Assembly: GCF_004564355.1 (NCBI RefSeq) | Contig: NZ_CP038266.1 | Coordinates: 1,798,001 to 1,862,000, forward strand | DNA: 64,000 nucleotides | Direction: 5' to 3' | Origin: Microbacterium wangchenii | GTDB lineage: Bacteria > Actinomycetota > Actinomycetes > Actinomycetales > Microbacteriaceae | In this document: one piece after another, positions 50,301 through 58,271 of the stretch | How positions within the stretch are numbered: the stretch's first letter is position 1 | How the letters are laid out: each line of letters starts with the position of its first letter | The notes under the pieces: model-generated | What the model saw: the letters and a program-made list of their open reading frames with translations, nothing else | Database searches by the model: none | What the model was told of the DNA's origin: nothing | Position numbers and translations under genes: made by a program

Positions 50301-51437
50301 GTGAAGCTGGGGCTGGCAGGCGGTGCACTGTGCGTCATCGGGGGCATCGCCGTGCTTGCCGGGGTGCTGCCGCCCTCCGAGCTCGCGACCATCGCGGAGC
50401 GCGTGTGGCCGGTGCTGCTGTTCGTGGTGGCCGTCACGATCGTGGCGGAGCTGGCCGCGGTCGCGGGCCTGTTCGACCTCGTCGCGGAGAAGCTGGCACG
50501 CGCGGCGCGAGGGCGGACCGGGATGCTGTGGCTGCTCGTGCTCGTCCTGGCCATCGTGACGACGGCCTTCCTCTCGCTGGACACCACCGCGGTGCTGCTG
50601 ACCCCGGTGGTGGTGACGATGGCCCGGCAGCACCGGCTCGACCCGCTGCCGTTCGCGTTCGTGACCGTCGTGCTGGCCAACACCGCATCGCTCGTGCTGC
50701 CGGTCTCGAACCTCACGAACCTGCTCGCCGCCGAGCGGGCGGACTCGATGGATCCGTGGCGGTTCCTCGCGCTCCTGGGCCCGTCCGCCGCCATCGCGAT
50801 CGTGGTGTCGGCGCTGCTGCTGACGGTCGTCTTCCTCCCGCGCCTCCCTCGCCGCCACGAAGCCGCGGCGCCGCCGGAGATCTCCGACCCGGTGCTGCTG
50901 CGGGTGGCCGGCGTCGTGGTCGCCGTTCTGCTGCCGCTGCTCGTGGTCGGCATCGCGCCGTGGATCCCGGCATCCGCCGCGGCGGTCGTCCTGGGCGCGG
51001 CCTACGTGTGGCGGGCGCCCCGCGTGATCCGCCCGGCACTCATCCCCTGGTCGCTCCTGCTGTTCGCGGGCGGGCTGTTCGTCGTGGTGGGTGCGGCGGA
51101 GCAGGGGGGACTCGGCGCCATCACGTCGACGCTGGTGGGCGAGGACAGCGTGTGGCAGGTGGCGGGGGCGGGCGTCCTCGCCGCCAACGCGGTGAACAAC
51201 CTGCCGGCCTTCCTCGCGCTGGAGTCCGCGGCCGGAGGCGGAGAGCGCCTCGCGGCCCTGCTGGTCGGCGTCAATGCGGGGCCGCTGCTGACGCCGTGGG
51301 CGTCGCTGGCCACGCTCCTGTGGTTCGGACGACTCACGGCCATGGGCGTGGAGGTCCGGTGGTCGCGATTCGTGGCCCTCGGGCTGATCGTGGCCCCGCT
51401 CACCGTCGCAGCGGCGGTGCTGCCGCTGGCGCTCTGA
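50301..51437 (+). CDS. ArsB/NhaD-type permease (SLC13-like ion transporter)
   Basis: 378 residues with about ten membrane helices. Two internal repeats carry the ion-transporter superfamily pattern: SLDTTAVLLTPVVV and VLANTASLVLPVSNLTNLLAA in the first half, ANAVNNLPAFLALE and GVNAGPLLTPWASLATLLW in the second. These match the ArsB/citrate-dicarboxylate permease group; the transported ion is not clear. The GTG at 50301 follows AATGAT by six bases. No arsenic genes are near, so arsenite export is not supported. Confidence 0.85.
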   Translation: MKLGLAGGALCVIGGIAVLAGVLPPSELATIAERVWPVLLFVVAVTIVAELAAVAGLFDLVAEKLARAARGRTGMLWLLVLVLAIVTTAFLSLDTTAVLLTPVVVTMARQHRLDPLPFAFVTVVLANTASLVLPVSNLTNLLAAERADSMDPWRFLALLGPSAAIAIVVSALLLTVVFLPRLPRRHEAAAPPEISDPVLLRVAGVVVAVLLPLLVVGIAPWIPASAAAVVLGAAYVWRAPRVIRPALIPWSLLLFAGGLFVVVGAAEQGGLGAITSTLVGEDSVWQVAGAGVLAANAVNNLPAFLALESAAGGGERLAALLVGVNAGPLLTPWASLATLLWFGRLTAMGVEVRWSRFVALGLIVAPLTVAAAVLPLAL

Positions 51438-51475
51438 CGCGTCCGTTCGCGGGGGCCGTTCCACGCCGGGACGAC

Positions 51476-51509
51476 GAGGGGGCGCCCCCGTTTCCGGCGA
51501 CGCCCCCTC
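51476..51509. terminator. Bidirectional hairpin between convergent genes
   Basis: Arms GAGGGGGCG (51476-51484) and CGCCCCCTC (51501-51509) between the permease stop and the lipoprotein stop. It can serve both strands. No U-tract. Confidence 0.6.
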
Positions 51510-51518
51510 ATGCGCAGG

Positions 51519-52022
51519 TCAGGAGCAGATCTCAGCCATCTCCGTGGCCGACGCCTGGAGCTCGGTGGCGCTGGTCTGCAGCGCCGTCACCTGCTCCTGC
51601 GTCGGGGTGCCCGACTGGATGGCCACGAGCTGATCGCTCAGCGATGCGAACTGGGTCTGGAACGTGGTGATCGCCGTCTCGACCTCGGGGTTCGTGATCT
51701 CCTCCACAGCCCCGGCCAGCTGAACGTTCACCTTCTCCATCGCGGCGGTCACGACCGCGACATCCGTGGGGTTCGACATCGCGTCGTTCAGGTCGCCCTG
51801 CACGGAGGAGACGGCCTCGTTGGCGATGCCGCACGCCTCCTCGACGGACTGGTCCTCCTCCTCGGCGGGCGCGGCCTCCTTCGTCGGCTTCTCCTGGCTG
51901 GTGGAGCCCGATCCGGTGGATTCCTTCTCGCTGGCCGTGTCGGCCGGTCCGGCGCATCCGGTCAGGGCGAACATCCCCGCAGCAGCGAGGACGGCGAGGG
52001 TAGGAATCATGGGCTTTCGCAT
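51519..52022 (-). CDS. Putative lipoprotein with helical domain
   Basis: 167 residues. Signal peptide with lipobox LTGC (Cys23), a Ser/Thr/Glu/Lys-rich acidic linker, then a helical domain with heptad-like Ala/Leu/Val spacing (QFASLSDQLVAIQSGTPTQEQV) and two Cys (EACGIA and EICS at the very end) that may pair. GGAAG precedes the ATG. No function recognised. It is convergent with the permease. Confidence 0.75.
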   Translation of the reverse strand: MRKPMIPTLAVLAAAGMFALTGCAGPADTASEKESTGSGSTSQEKPTKEAAPAEEEDQSVEEACGIANEAVSSVQGDLNDAMSNPTDVAVVTAAMEKVNVQLAGAVEEITNPEVETAITTFQTQFASLSDQLVAIQSGTPTQEQVTALQTSATELQASATEMAEICS

Positions 52023-52189
52023 CGGTGGTCTTCCGTTCGTGGTTCGGGTGGCGCACGGGCGTGCGTCGCTCTGACTCTGCCAGACCTTGCGGCGAGGGAC
52101 GTTCCCACTTGCGCCGCGCTCCCGGATTCGATAGCGGTGCATAGCCGCGTCATAGGAAAGTGCGGCTCCTGCCGCGGCCCACCGCACGC

Positions 52190-52504
52190 TCAGCGGGCCG
52201 TGTGCCGGTCCACCGCCGACGCCCAGACCCAGGTGCGCAGTTCTCGCTCCCCCACGCGGAATCGGATGCCGATGGCGCGCGGTGTCCAGCGCAGCGCCTC
52301 CGCATCCACCCGCACCGGAGTATCGCCGAAACGCACCCACGCGCGCACGGGTTCCGGGCGGGGCGTGATCGTGAGCGGATGCTCCTCGAGCTCGAGTTCG
52401 TCAGGGGTGAGCGTGTGCAGCGGACCGTCGCGCGACACGCGCTCCAGGATGCGGTCGTCCATCCGCGCGTCGCCGCGATGTGCGTACCTGCGATTCGTGC
52501 CCAC
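52190..52504 (-). CDS. Conserved-looking hypothetical protein
   Basis: 104 residues. Charged, beta-rich sequence with DRILERVSRDG, DELELEEHPLTITPRPEPVRAWVRFGDTPV and a C-terminal RELRTWVWASAVDRH. GGAAGGAGG eight bases upstream picks the GTG at 52504; a later ATG 14 codons in is possible. It shows normal codon use. Divergent from the nuclease-like gene, 90 bp away. No family recognised. Confidence 0.65.
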   Translation of the reverse strand: MGTNRRYAHRGDARMDDRILERVSRDGPLHTLTPDELELEEHPLTITPRPEPVRAWVRFGDTPVRVDAEALRWTPRAIGIRFRVGERELRTWVWASAVDRHTAR

Positions 52505-52594
52505 GGCCGGTGCCTCCTTCCGGCCGCCTTTGACCTTAGCCAGAGGCCCCGACACGGCCCGGCCCGTGGGGGTGGTCGCGGGTACGGTCGGCGC

Positions 52595-53416
52595 ATGGCG
52601 GAGCGCGTGGAGCTGTGGTGGGCGCGCCGGCAGTTCTCCAAGGGCGCCGACGTGCCGTATCCCGTGGGCGCGTACCGGGAGGCGTGGGCTCCGTTCCCGA
52701 TGCTGATCCGGCAGTACCATCCGGAGCTGAACGCGGGGATCACCCTCACGCAGATCCCACCGGCTGCCGACGTGCTCCTGTGCTGGGAGTGCGACGGGGG
52801 TCACCGCTTCGCCGCCACCCCCGCCGAACAGCGAAACCGTCCGGGGCGCGAGCGCCGCCGTTCGGCGTGGTGCCCCGCGTGCGCTGCTCTGGCCCGGCCG
52901 CCACGGGTGCGTACCCCCGACTCCCCCGCGCGCCAGCCCCGGCCCACGCGCGAGCTGTGCCCGAAGACGCCGTCCGTCGCGCCCGGTGAGGCGTTCGTGA
53001 GCGCGTGCGCACCGAAGCCCGCCTCCGCCGTCGAAGCGCGTCTGCGCAGCGACCTGTTCGAACGGCTCTCCGTCACCGCTGGGCGCAACGCCGTGCGGAC
53101 GAGCCGCCCGTTCTTCGATCACGTCGAGGTGTGGCCCGACATCCTGCTTCCCGAACTGCGGATCGCCGTCGAGTACGACAGCACGGGCCGGCATGGCCTC
53201 GAACACGTCGGCAAGCGCGAGCAGGCCGATCTCAGGAAGGACCGGCTGCTGCGCGCCACGGGCTGGGAGGTCGTCCGCATCCGCACCGGCCGGTTGGAGA
53301 AGCTCGGTCCGCACGATCTGCAGCTCGCGTCGCTCGGTCGAACCGCAGTGGCGCGTTTGATCGACACGTTCCGCGACATCCGCGGGGCGTTGGTGGTCGA
53401 CGCGTACCTGCGGTGA
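52595..53416 (+). CDS. Zinc-ribbon protein with C-terminal PD-(D/E)xK nuclease-like domain
   Basis: 273 residues. Residues 35-100 fit the zinc-ribbon pattern of PF14311: YHPELNAGI, CWECDGGHRF (Cys63, Cys66, His70) and WCPAC (Cys93, Cys96). After a Pro/Arg-rich linker, residues 145-235 look like a Vsr/DUF559-type nuclease core: Glu147, PDILLPELRIAVEYDSTGRH with Asp182 and Glu193-Asp195, then KREQADLRKDRLL and GWEVVRIRTGRL. A DNA-cutting role is inference. TACGGT six bases before the ATG suggests a leaderless message. A REP-like palindrome starts five bases after the stop. Confidence 0.75.
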   Translation: MAERVELWWARRQFSKGADVPYPVGAYREAWAPFPMLIRQYHPELNAGITLTQIPPAADVLLCWECDGGHRFAATPAEQRNRPGRERRRSAWCPACAALARPPRVRTPDSPARQPRPTRELCPKTPSVAPGEAFVSACAPKPASAVEARLRSDLFERLSVTAGRNAVRTSRPFFDHVEVWPDILLPELRIAVEYDSTGRHGLEHVGKREQADLRKDRLLRATGWEVVRIRTGRLEKLGPHDLQLASLGRTAVARLIDTFRDIRGALVVDAYLR

Positions 53417-53420
53417 GTAC

Positions 53421-53497
53421 CCGAGACAGGAGAATCGCCCAATCAGGACCCCTGCCGCCCCGCGGGGCCTGATCTGGGCGATCTTCCTGTTCTGGGG
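53421..53497 (+). repeat. REP-like palindrome, copy 1
   Basis: The left half (GAGACAGGAGAATCGCCC) pairs with the right half (GGGCGATCTTCCTGTTC) over about 77 bp. The right half, from CGCGGGGCCTGA to TCTGGGG, is nearly identical to copy 2 at 56067-56147 (one difference in about 37 bases) and lies in the same orientation. Confidence 0.85.
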
Positions 53498-53515
53498 TCA
53501 GCTTCGGCTGCTGCG

Positions 53516-53683
53516 CTACGTGTACAGCTTCAGTTCATCCGCAGTGAAGTAGTTCTGTGTCTGCGGCGTGATCAGCACGAGGTAGCGCTCGCGCTTGCGG
53601 TCGATCCAGATGACGGTTCCGACGTTGCCGGTCATCCTGGATCCGGTGGCCTGTACGGTGTCACCGACTTTGAATTCGTTCAC
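53516..53683 (-). CDS. Small KOW-like/SH3-like protein
   Basis: 55 residues, below usual ORF cut-offs. A near-ideal AAGGAGG five bases before the GTG at 53683 supports it. The sequence VNEFKVGDTVQATGSRMTGN continuing VGTVIWIDRKRERYLVLITP is a KOW-type beta-barrel pattern (GDxV ... GxVGTV ... RYLV), ending NYFTADELKLYT. It may bind RNA or protein; the function is unknown. It lies 58 bp after the CPBP gene on the same strand, probably in one operon with the hydrolase, and ends 18 bases from REP copy 1. Confidence 0.75.
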   Translation of the reverse strand: MNEFKVGDTVQATGSRMTGNVGTVIWIDRKRERYLVLITPQTQNYFTADELKLYT

Positions 53684-53741
53684 GAGTTCCTCCTTGAGAT
53701 TTCGAGAGGCAAGCGGGTGGTCGGCGCCGCGCCGGACGACG

Positions 53742-54455
53742 TCACGAGGTGACGAGTCCCACGATCACCGGGAGCACGAAAGCGATCGCGTTGTTCGTGC
53801 CGTGAAGGATGACGCCCGGCCAGATCGAGCCCGACGCGCGGTACAGCAGAGCCGTGAGGACCCCGACGACGAAGGCGACCGGCAGGACGGGGTTGATGCC
53901 GTGGGCGATCGCGAACACGGCAGCGCTCCCGATGATCCCCACCCACGCTCCGTATCGTGCGAGGAGAGCGTTGGCCACCACACCACGGAAGAAGCTCTCT
54001 TCCCCGACAGGGGTCAGGATCGCCCCGGCGACCAGGCCCAGGACCAGTGACAACCAGCCTCCCGATGCGGCGGCCTGATAGCTGGCCTGCACGTTCTCCG
54101 CGTCGGCGGTGACGGCCGTGTAGATGACGGCGACGAGCACCCCGAGCACGTACGCAGCCACACCCAGCACCGCGCCGATCACCAGATGACGTGGCTCGGC
54201 GCGGCGGAAGCCGAACGCCGCCAGACCGCGGATGCGGATCAGCACCGCGACCACGAGTGCCACCAGACCCATCACCCCCGATGCGAGCAGGCCCACGACT
54301 CCGGCGACGGCGGGGTCCGTCACCCCGGGGAGCAACCACACGACCAGAAGGATCATCAGGCCGTACGCGGCGCCGCCTGCCAGCATCTCCGGCCACCCTG
54401 GCGCGGTCGGCGTGGCGCGTTTGGGCGCGGTGACGTTGCGCGATGCATTCACCAT
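53742..54455 (-). CDS. CPBP-family intramembrane metalloprotease-like protein
   Basis: 237 residues, about seven membrane helices. Abi/CPBP motifs are present: GEESFFRGVVANAL (EExxxR), FAIAHGINP and LHGTNNAIAF with the metal-ligand histidines. Members act as Rce1-like proteases or as immunity proteins beside bacteriocins; no bacteriocin gene is apparent here. AAGGAG before the ATG at 54455 fixes the start. It lies 25 bp downstream of the hydrolase gene, likely in one operon. Confidence 0.85.
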   Translation of the reverse strand: MVNASRNVTAPKRATPTAPGWPEMLAGGAAYGLMILLVVWLLPGVTDPAVAGVVGLLASGVMGLVALVVAVLIRIRGLAAFGFRRAEPRHLVIGAVLGVAAYVLGVLVAVIYTAVTADAENVQASYQAAASGGWLSLVLGLVAGAILTPVGEESFFRGVVANALLARYGAWVGIIGSAAVFAIAHGINPVLPVAFVVGVLTALLYRASGSIWPGVILHGTNNAIAFVLPVIVGLVTS

Positions 54456-54480
54456 GGTTCTCCTTCGGACGTTGCGGCGG

Positions 54481-55473
<993 letters not shown>

Positions 55474-55545
55474 TGTGCCGAGAACATGGGGTGTCGTTCT
55501 GGAAGAGCGCCCAGGAGTGCTGATGAGTAGACGGAGGAGAGTCAC

Positions 55546-56019
55546 ATGCGTCCAGTGGTGGACAAGGTCATGCCCGAGGCGTGGAAGGCGGTCGTGGCGT
55601 TCTCGTCGGTGATCCGCGAGGGTGCGGCTCAGCAGGGGGTCTCTGCGCAGGAGTCGGAGCTGATCAAGGTGCGGGCGTCGCAGCTCAACGCGTGTACGTT
55701 CTGCCTCGACCTGCATTCGCGCGAGGCGCGCCAGGCCGGGATACCGCAGCAGAAGCTGGACGTGTTGCCGGCGTGGCGCGAGAGCGGCATCTTCAGCGAG
55801 CGGGAGAGAGCTGTGCTCGCCATAGCCGAGGCGACCACTCAGCTGCCGTTATCCGCGGGGTCGGCCGACGACCTGTCGGGGGCCCTCGCCGTTCTCGGCG
55901 AGCCGACGTTCGTGGCCGCCGAATGGGTGGCGATCGCCATCAACGCCTTCAACCGCATCTCCATCCTGAGCGAGCATCCGGTCCGCCCCCGGGATGCCGA
56001 CGGGAAACTCGTCCGCTGA
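55546..56019 (+). CDS. AhpD-like / carboxymuconolactone decarboxylase-family protein
   Basis: 157 residues. Carries the peroxidase-type motif NACTFCLDLHSREAR with Cys50, Cys53 and His57 (CxxC...H), which in AhpD reduces peroxide through alkylhydroperoxide reductase partners. No ahpC is adjacent. A carboxymuconolactone decarboxylase role is less likely since that branch lacks the CxxC. It is divergent from the hydrolase; GGAGGAGAG upstream supports the ATG. REP copy 2 lies 48 bp after its stop. Confidence 0.88.
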   Translation: MRPVVDKVMPEAWKAVVAFSSVIREGAAQQGVSAQESELIKVRASQLNACTFCLDLHSREARQAGIPQQKLDVLPAWRESGIFSERERAVLAIAEATTQLPLSAGSADDLSGALAVLGEPTFVAAEWVAIAINAFNRISILSEHPVRPRDADGKLVR

Positions 56020-56066
56020 CCCGCCCCCGACCCGCGAGCCATTGGTGATCGACGCGGGGTGATCCG

Positions 56067-56147
56067 CCCCGAGAACAGGAGGATCGCGCGAAACAGGGCG
56101 GCTGCGGCCTCGCGGGGCCTGACCTGGGCGATCTTCCTGTTCTGGGG
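56067..56147 (+). repeat. REP-like palindrome, copy 2
   Basis: GAGAACAGGAGGATCGCGC pairs with GGGCGATCTTCCTGTTCTG over about 81 bp. Same orientation as copy 1, 2.65 kb away; the left arm is more diverged than the right arm. Confidence 0.85.
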
Positions 56148-56209
56148 AACACGTCCATCGCATGGGCACTAGTCATCGCCGGCTGCAGCGATGCCCGCAG
56201 CGCAATGAG

Positions 56210-56710
56210 TCAGCAAGGAACATCGGCAACGGGCCCGCCTGGCGCGACCCATTGACCATTCGCGAGCTGATCTGGGGCGTCGAGATTGAAGGTGGCCAAG
56301 TCATTGGCCGTGCCGGGGGCCACCTGGTCCGCGTCTAAGAAGACGACGAGCGGATAGCTGTCGAGGGGGATGGAACCTGACGTGTGGTACTCGAGCCCGA
56401 TCGGCGGTTCGCGCGTCGTGAACTCCTGCTCCGTTCCGAATCGGAACAGCCCCTCCCCCTGAGCCGCGGTGAAATGTTCCTTCTCACCATTGATTACGAC
56501 CCGATAAGTGATCTTCAGCGATTCGAACTCCGGGGTCGTCTCCCCGCACCAGCGGAACACGACCTCCCCGTCCCGCTCCGTGAGAAAGACCGGCGCCGAA
56601 TTGGGCCTCGAAGGAAAGACCAAAGCGCACCCGGTGAGGCTGATCAAGGTCGCCGCACCCACAACCGCCGCCAGGAAGGGTCGCCAGCGTGCTCTCCAGT
56701 TGTTCCGCAT
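56210..56710 (-). CDS. Putative lipoprotein
   Basis: 166 residues. Basic N-terminus, hydrophobic core and lipobox SLTGC (Cys28), then a beta-rich domain (VFRWCGETTPEFESLKITY, EKEHFTAAQGEGLF, SYPLVVFLDADQVAPGT) ending in Cys. Codon use is less GC-biased than that of its neighbours, suggesting recent acquisition or relaxed selection. No family recognised. It lies between REP copy 2 and the tRNA cluster. Confidence 0.7.
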   Translation of the reverse strand: MRNNWRARWRPFLAAVVGAATLISLTGCALVFPSRPNSAPVFLTERDGEVVFRWCGETTPEFESLKITYRVVINGEKEHFTAAQGEGLFRFGTEQEFTTREPPIGLEYHTSGSIPLDSYPLVVFLDADQVAPGTANDLATFNLDAPDQLANGQWVAPGGPVADVPC

Positions 56711-56805
56711 GAGTAGCCACCCAGACCAAGGTCAACCTCGACGTGATCCGCGCAAGCGTAGCGTCCCGTAAGGAGGCAGCACCCGCCCCCGTCCCCAGGA
56801 ACGAG

Positions 56806-56830
56806 AAAACCCCCGGTCTCCCGGGGGTTT
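56806..56830 (-). terminator. Rho-independent terminator after tRNA-Val(GAC)
   Basis: On the minus strand, AACCCCCGG-GAGA-CCGGGGGTT is followed by TTT a few bases after the tRNA CCA end: a strong hairpin with a short T-run. It can also act on the plus strand (AAA/TTT flanks). Confidence 0.8.
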
Positions 56831-56835
56831 CAAGG

Positions 56836-56910
56836 TGGTGCGCGATACTGGGATCGAACCAGTGACCTCTTCCGTGTCAGGGAAGCGCGCTACCGCTGCG
56901 CCAATCGCGC
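56836..56910 (-). tRNA. tRNA-Val (anticodon GAC)
   Basis: 75 nt with encoded CCA. Acceptor GCGCGAT/ATCGCGC, D-stem GCGC/GCGC, anticodon arm CTTCC-CTGACAC-GGAAG with anticodon GAC, T-arm ACTGG-TTCGATC-CCAGT. Confidence 0.95.
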
Positions 56911-56934
56911 CTGAAAGGCTATTCGTTTGTTGAG

Positions 56935-57008
56935 TGGAGGTGGCGACGGGATTCGAACCCGTGTAAACGGCTTTGCAGGCCGGTGCCTAGCCGCTCGGCC
57001 ACGCCACC
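56935..57008 (-). tRNA. tRNA-Cys (anticodon GCA)
   Basis: 74 nt with encoded CCA. Acceptor GGTGGCG/CGCCACC, discriminator U, anticodon loop CTGCAAA with anticodon GCA, T-loop TTCGAAT. Co-directional with tRNA-Val(GAC), 24 bp upstream of it. Confidence 0.94.
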
Positions 57009-57071
57009 GTGTGTGGTTCGACCCACGTGTCGCGATCGGCTTTCGGGTTTCCCCGGGTGGCGATCCACTCG

Positions 57072-57144
57072 AGCGGATGACGAGACTCGAACTCGCGACC
57101 CCAACCTTGGCAAGGTTGTGCGCTACCAACTGCGCTACATCCGC
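57072..57144 (-). tRNA. tRNA-Gly (anticodon GCC)
   Basis: 73 nt. Acceptor GCGGATG/CATCCGC, anticodon loop TTGCCAA with anticodon GCC, T-loop TTCGAGT. CCA is not encoded (CGA follows the discriminator), so it must be added after transcription. First gene of the minus-strand Gly-Cys-Val tRNA unit. Confidence 0.94.
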
Positions 57145-57172
57145 GTGTCCCGGTCACCCGGGCACTTGATCG

Positions 57173-57202
57173 ACTTTAGCCGATCCTGAGCCCGCGCGCC
57201 AA
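57173..57202 (-). promoter_or_regulatory. Promoter of the tRNA-Gly-Cys-Val unit
   Basis: -35 TTGGCG (57197-57202) and -10 TAAAGT (57173-57178) on the minus strand, 18 bases apart, about 28 bases before the tRNA-Gly 5' end. Confidence 0.65.
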
Positions 57203-57236
57203 ACCGGCGCACCCCGCGCGTGTCTCCCCCGCGCGG

Positions 57237-57266
57237 TTCGATCAACCTGGCTGCATCCGCTAGGAT
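57237..57266 (+). promoter_or_regulatory. Promoter of tRNA-Val(CAC)
   Basis: -35 TTCGAT and -10 TAGGAT (57261-57266), 18 bases apart, about 26 bases before the tRNA 5' end. Confidence 0.6.
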
Positions 57267-57292
57267 CGTTGAGGTCCTGCACAGGGCCGCAC

Positions 57293-57365
57293 GGGCGATT
57301 GGCGCAGTTGGTAGCGCGCTTCCTTCACACGGAAGAGGTCATCAGTTCGAGTCTGGTATCGCCCA
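57293..57365 (+). tRNA. tRNA-Val (anticodon CAC)
   Basis: 73 nt. Acceptor GGGCGAT/ATCGCCC, anticodon arm CTTCC-TTCACAC-GGAAG with anticodon CAC, T-arm ATCAG-TTCGAGT-CTGGT including a T-G pair. CCA is not encoded (CAT follows). Divergent from the other three tRNAs. Confidence 0.94.
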
Positions 57366-57373
57366 CATCAGAG

Positions 57374-57418
57374 AGGCCCGGAGTCACGCGGTAGCAGCGG
57401 ATTCCGGGCCTTCTTCTT
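57374..57418 (+). terminator. Terminator after tRNA-Val(CAC)
   Basis: Arms AGGCCCGGA (57374-57382) and TTCCGGGCCT (57402-57411) are followed by TCTTCTT; stem with an 18-nt loop and a T-rich tail. Confidence 0.75.
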
Positions 57419-57589
57419 ACCCAGGACCGGCGGCGTTGCGGTGACAGGTGCGCGCTGTGCGTCAACCCTTTGGGGTGCTGGATCGTCCTCCTCGTGGGCC
57501 ACTGCCGGGTCGCTTTCGCGACCGCCTGATTCGTCGGACCACCGGCGCAGCGGACGGCGGGAGCCTTGCTGCGCCCTCCAGGTGCGCAA

Positions 57590-57653
57590 AACTCAGGAGA
57601 CACGCCGTGGCGGGAGGCTCGGGAAGGCGCTGGTGCGGCGTGTCTCCTGAATT
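57590..57653. repeat. Intergenic palindrome with 18-bp arms
   Basis: Arms AACTCAGGAGACACGCCG (57590-57607) and CGGCGTGTCTCCTGAATT (57636-57653), one mismatch in 18, with a 28-nt spacer. It lies in a 323-bp gap between the tRNA-Val(CAC) gene and the MazF-like gene. Apart from the tRNA terminator and a 6-bp GGTCGC/GCGACC hairpin near 57509, nothing else is recognised in the gap. Confidence 0.8.
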
Positions 57654-57688
57654 CTGAACCGAGAGCGGCCGGATTCGGCGCCGCGAGA

Positions 57689-58195
57689 TCAGCGGCCGGT
57701 GCGCCATCCGTAGCGGCGCTGCAGCGCGTCGGCGACCTGGGTGAAGCGGGCCGCATCGAGGGCGGATGCCTCGCGGCGCATGCCCCGCTCGTGCACGCTG
57801 TAGAGCTGGCCGAGGTCCACCCACGACGGTCGGCGCCGGCTGTCCCACTCCCCCGGGCCGAGCGCCACGTGGTCGACGGAACCCGGATGCGGCGTGCTGG
57901 TCAGGCGCACGGCGTAGACGCGGTCGCGGCTCTGCCGCGCGATGACCAGCACCGGCCGGTCCTTGCCGCGGCCGTCCCGCTCTTCGTACGGCACCCACGT
58001 CCACACGATCTCGCCCGCGTCCGGGGCGCCATCCGCATCCGGCGCGTAGGACATCACGACGCCACGCCGACCCGGCGGAGCGACCTGCACCGTCGCGGTC
58101 GCGCCCGAGCGGCCGGGGTCGGAACCCGCCGGTACCGCGCTCCTCCGGGCGGGTCGCAGGAGCCGCCTGAGCACGGAGATGAGACGGGATGGCAC
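57689..58195 (-). CDS. PemK/MazF-family toxin-like protein, no antitoxin partner
   Basis: 168 residues. The MazF-like core begins near residue 60: GEIVWTWVPYEERDGRGKDRPVLVIA, then YAVRLTSTPH and SWVDLGQLYSVHERGM, which fit the SH3-like barrel of PemK/MazF RNases. The first 50 residues are Arg/Gly-rich and not part of the family; a hydrophobic-basic start (RLISVLRRLLRPARR) could be an amphipathic tail. No antitoxin ORF is adjacent, so it may be an orphan or serve another purpose. Confidence 0.75.
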   Translation of the reverse strand: MPSRLISVLRRLLRPARRSAVPAGSDPGRSGATATVQVAPPGRRGVVMSYAPDADGAPDAGEIVWTWVPYEERDGRGKDRPVLVIARQSRDRVYAVRLTSTPHPGSVDHVALGPGEWDSRRRPSWVDLGQLYSVHERGMRREASALDAARFTQVADALQRRYGWRTGR

Positions 58196-58227
58196 CGCCC
58201 CACCCTAGCGAGCCCCCACACGCGCGA

Positions 58228-58259
58228 GAGGGCCCCGCGGACGGATCCGCGGGGCCCTC
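58228..58259. terminator. Strong hairpin between amt and the MazF-like gene
   Basis: Perfect 14-bp arms GAGGGCCCCGCGGA and TCCGCGGGGCCCTC around a 4-nt loop, 13 bases after the amt stop on the minus strand. No T-run. Confidence 0.7.
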
Positions 58260-58271
58260 CTGTGGGGGCTG

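Noticed and set aside
53742..54455. CPBP protein as bacteriocin immunity
   Set aside because: No bacteriocin-like small ORF with a leader or double-Gly motif is adjacent; the neighbours are a hydrolase and a KOW-like protein.
57293..57688. Integration site of a mobile element at tRNA-Val(CAC)
   Set aside because: No repeat of the tRNA 3' end, no integrase and no foreign gene set is seen on that side.
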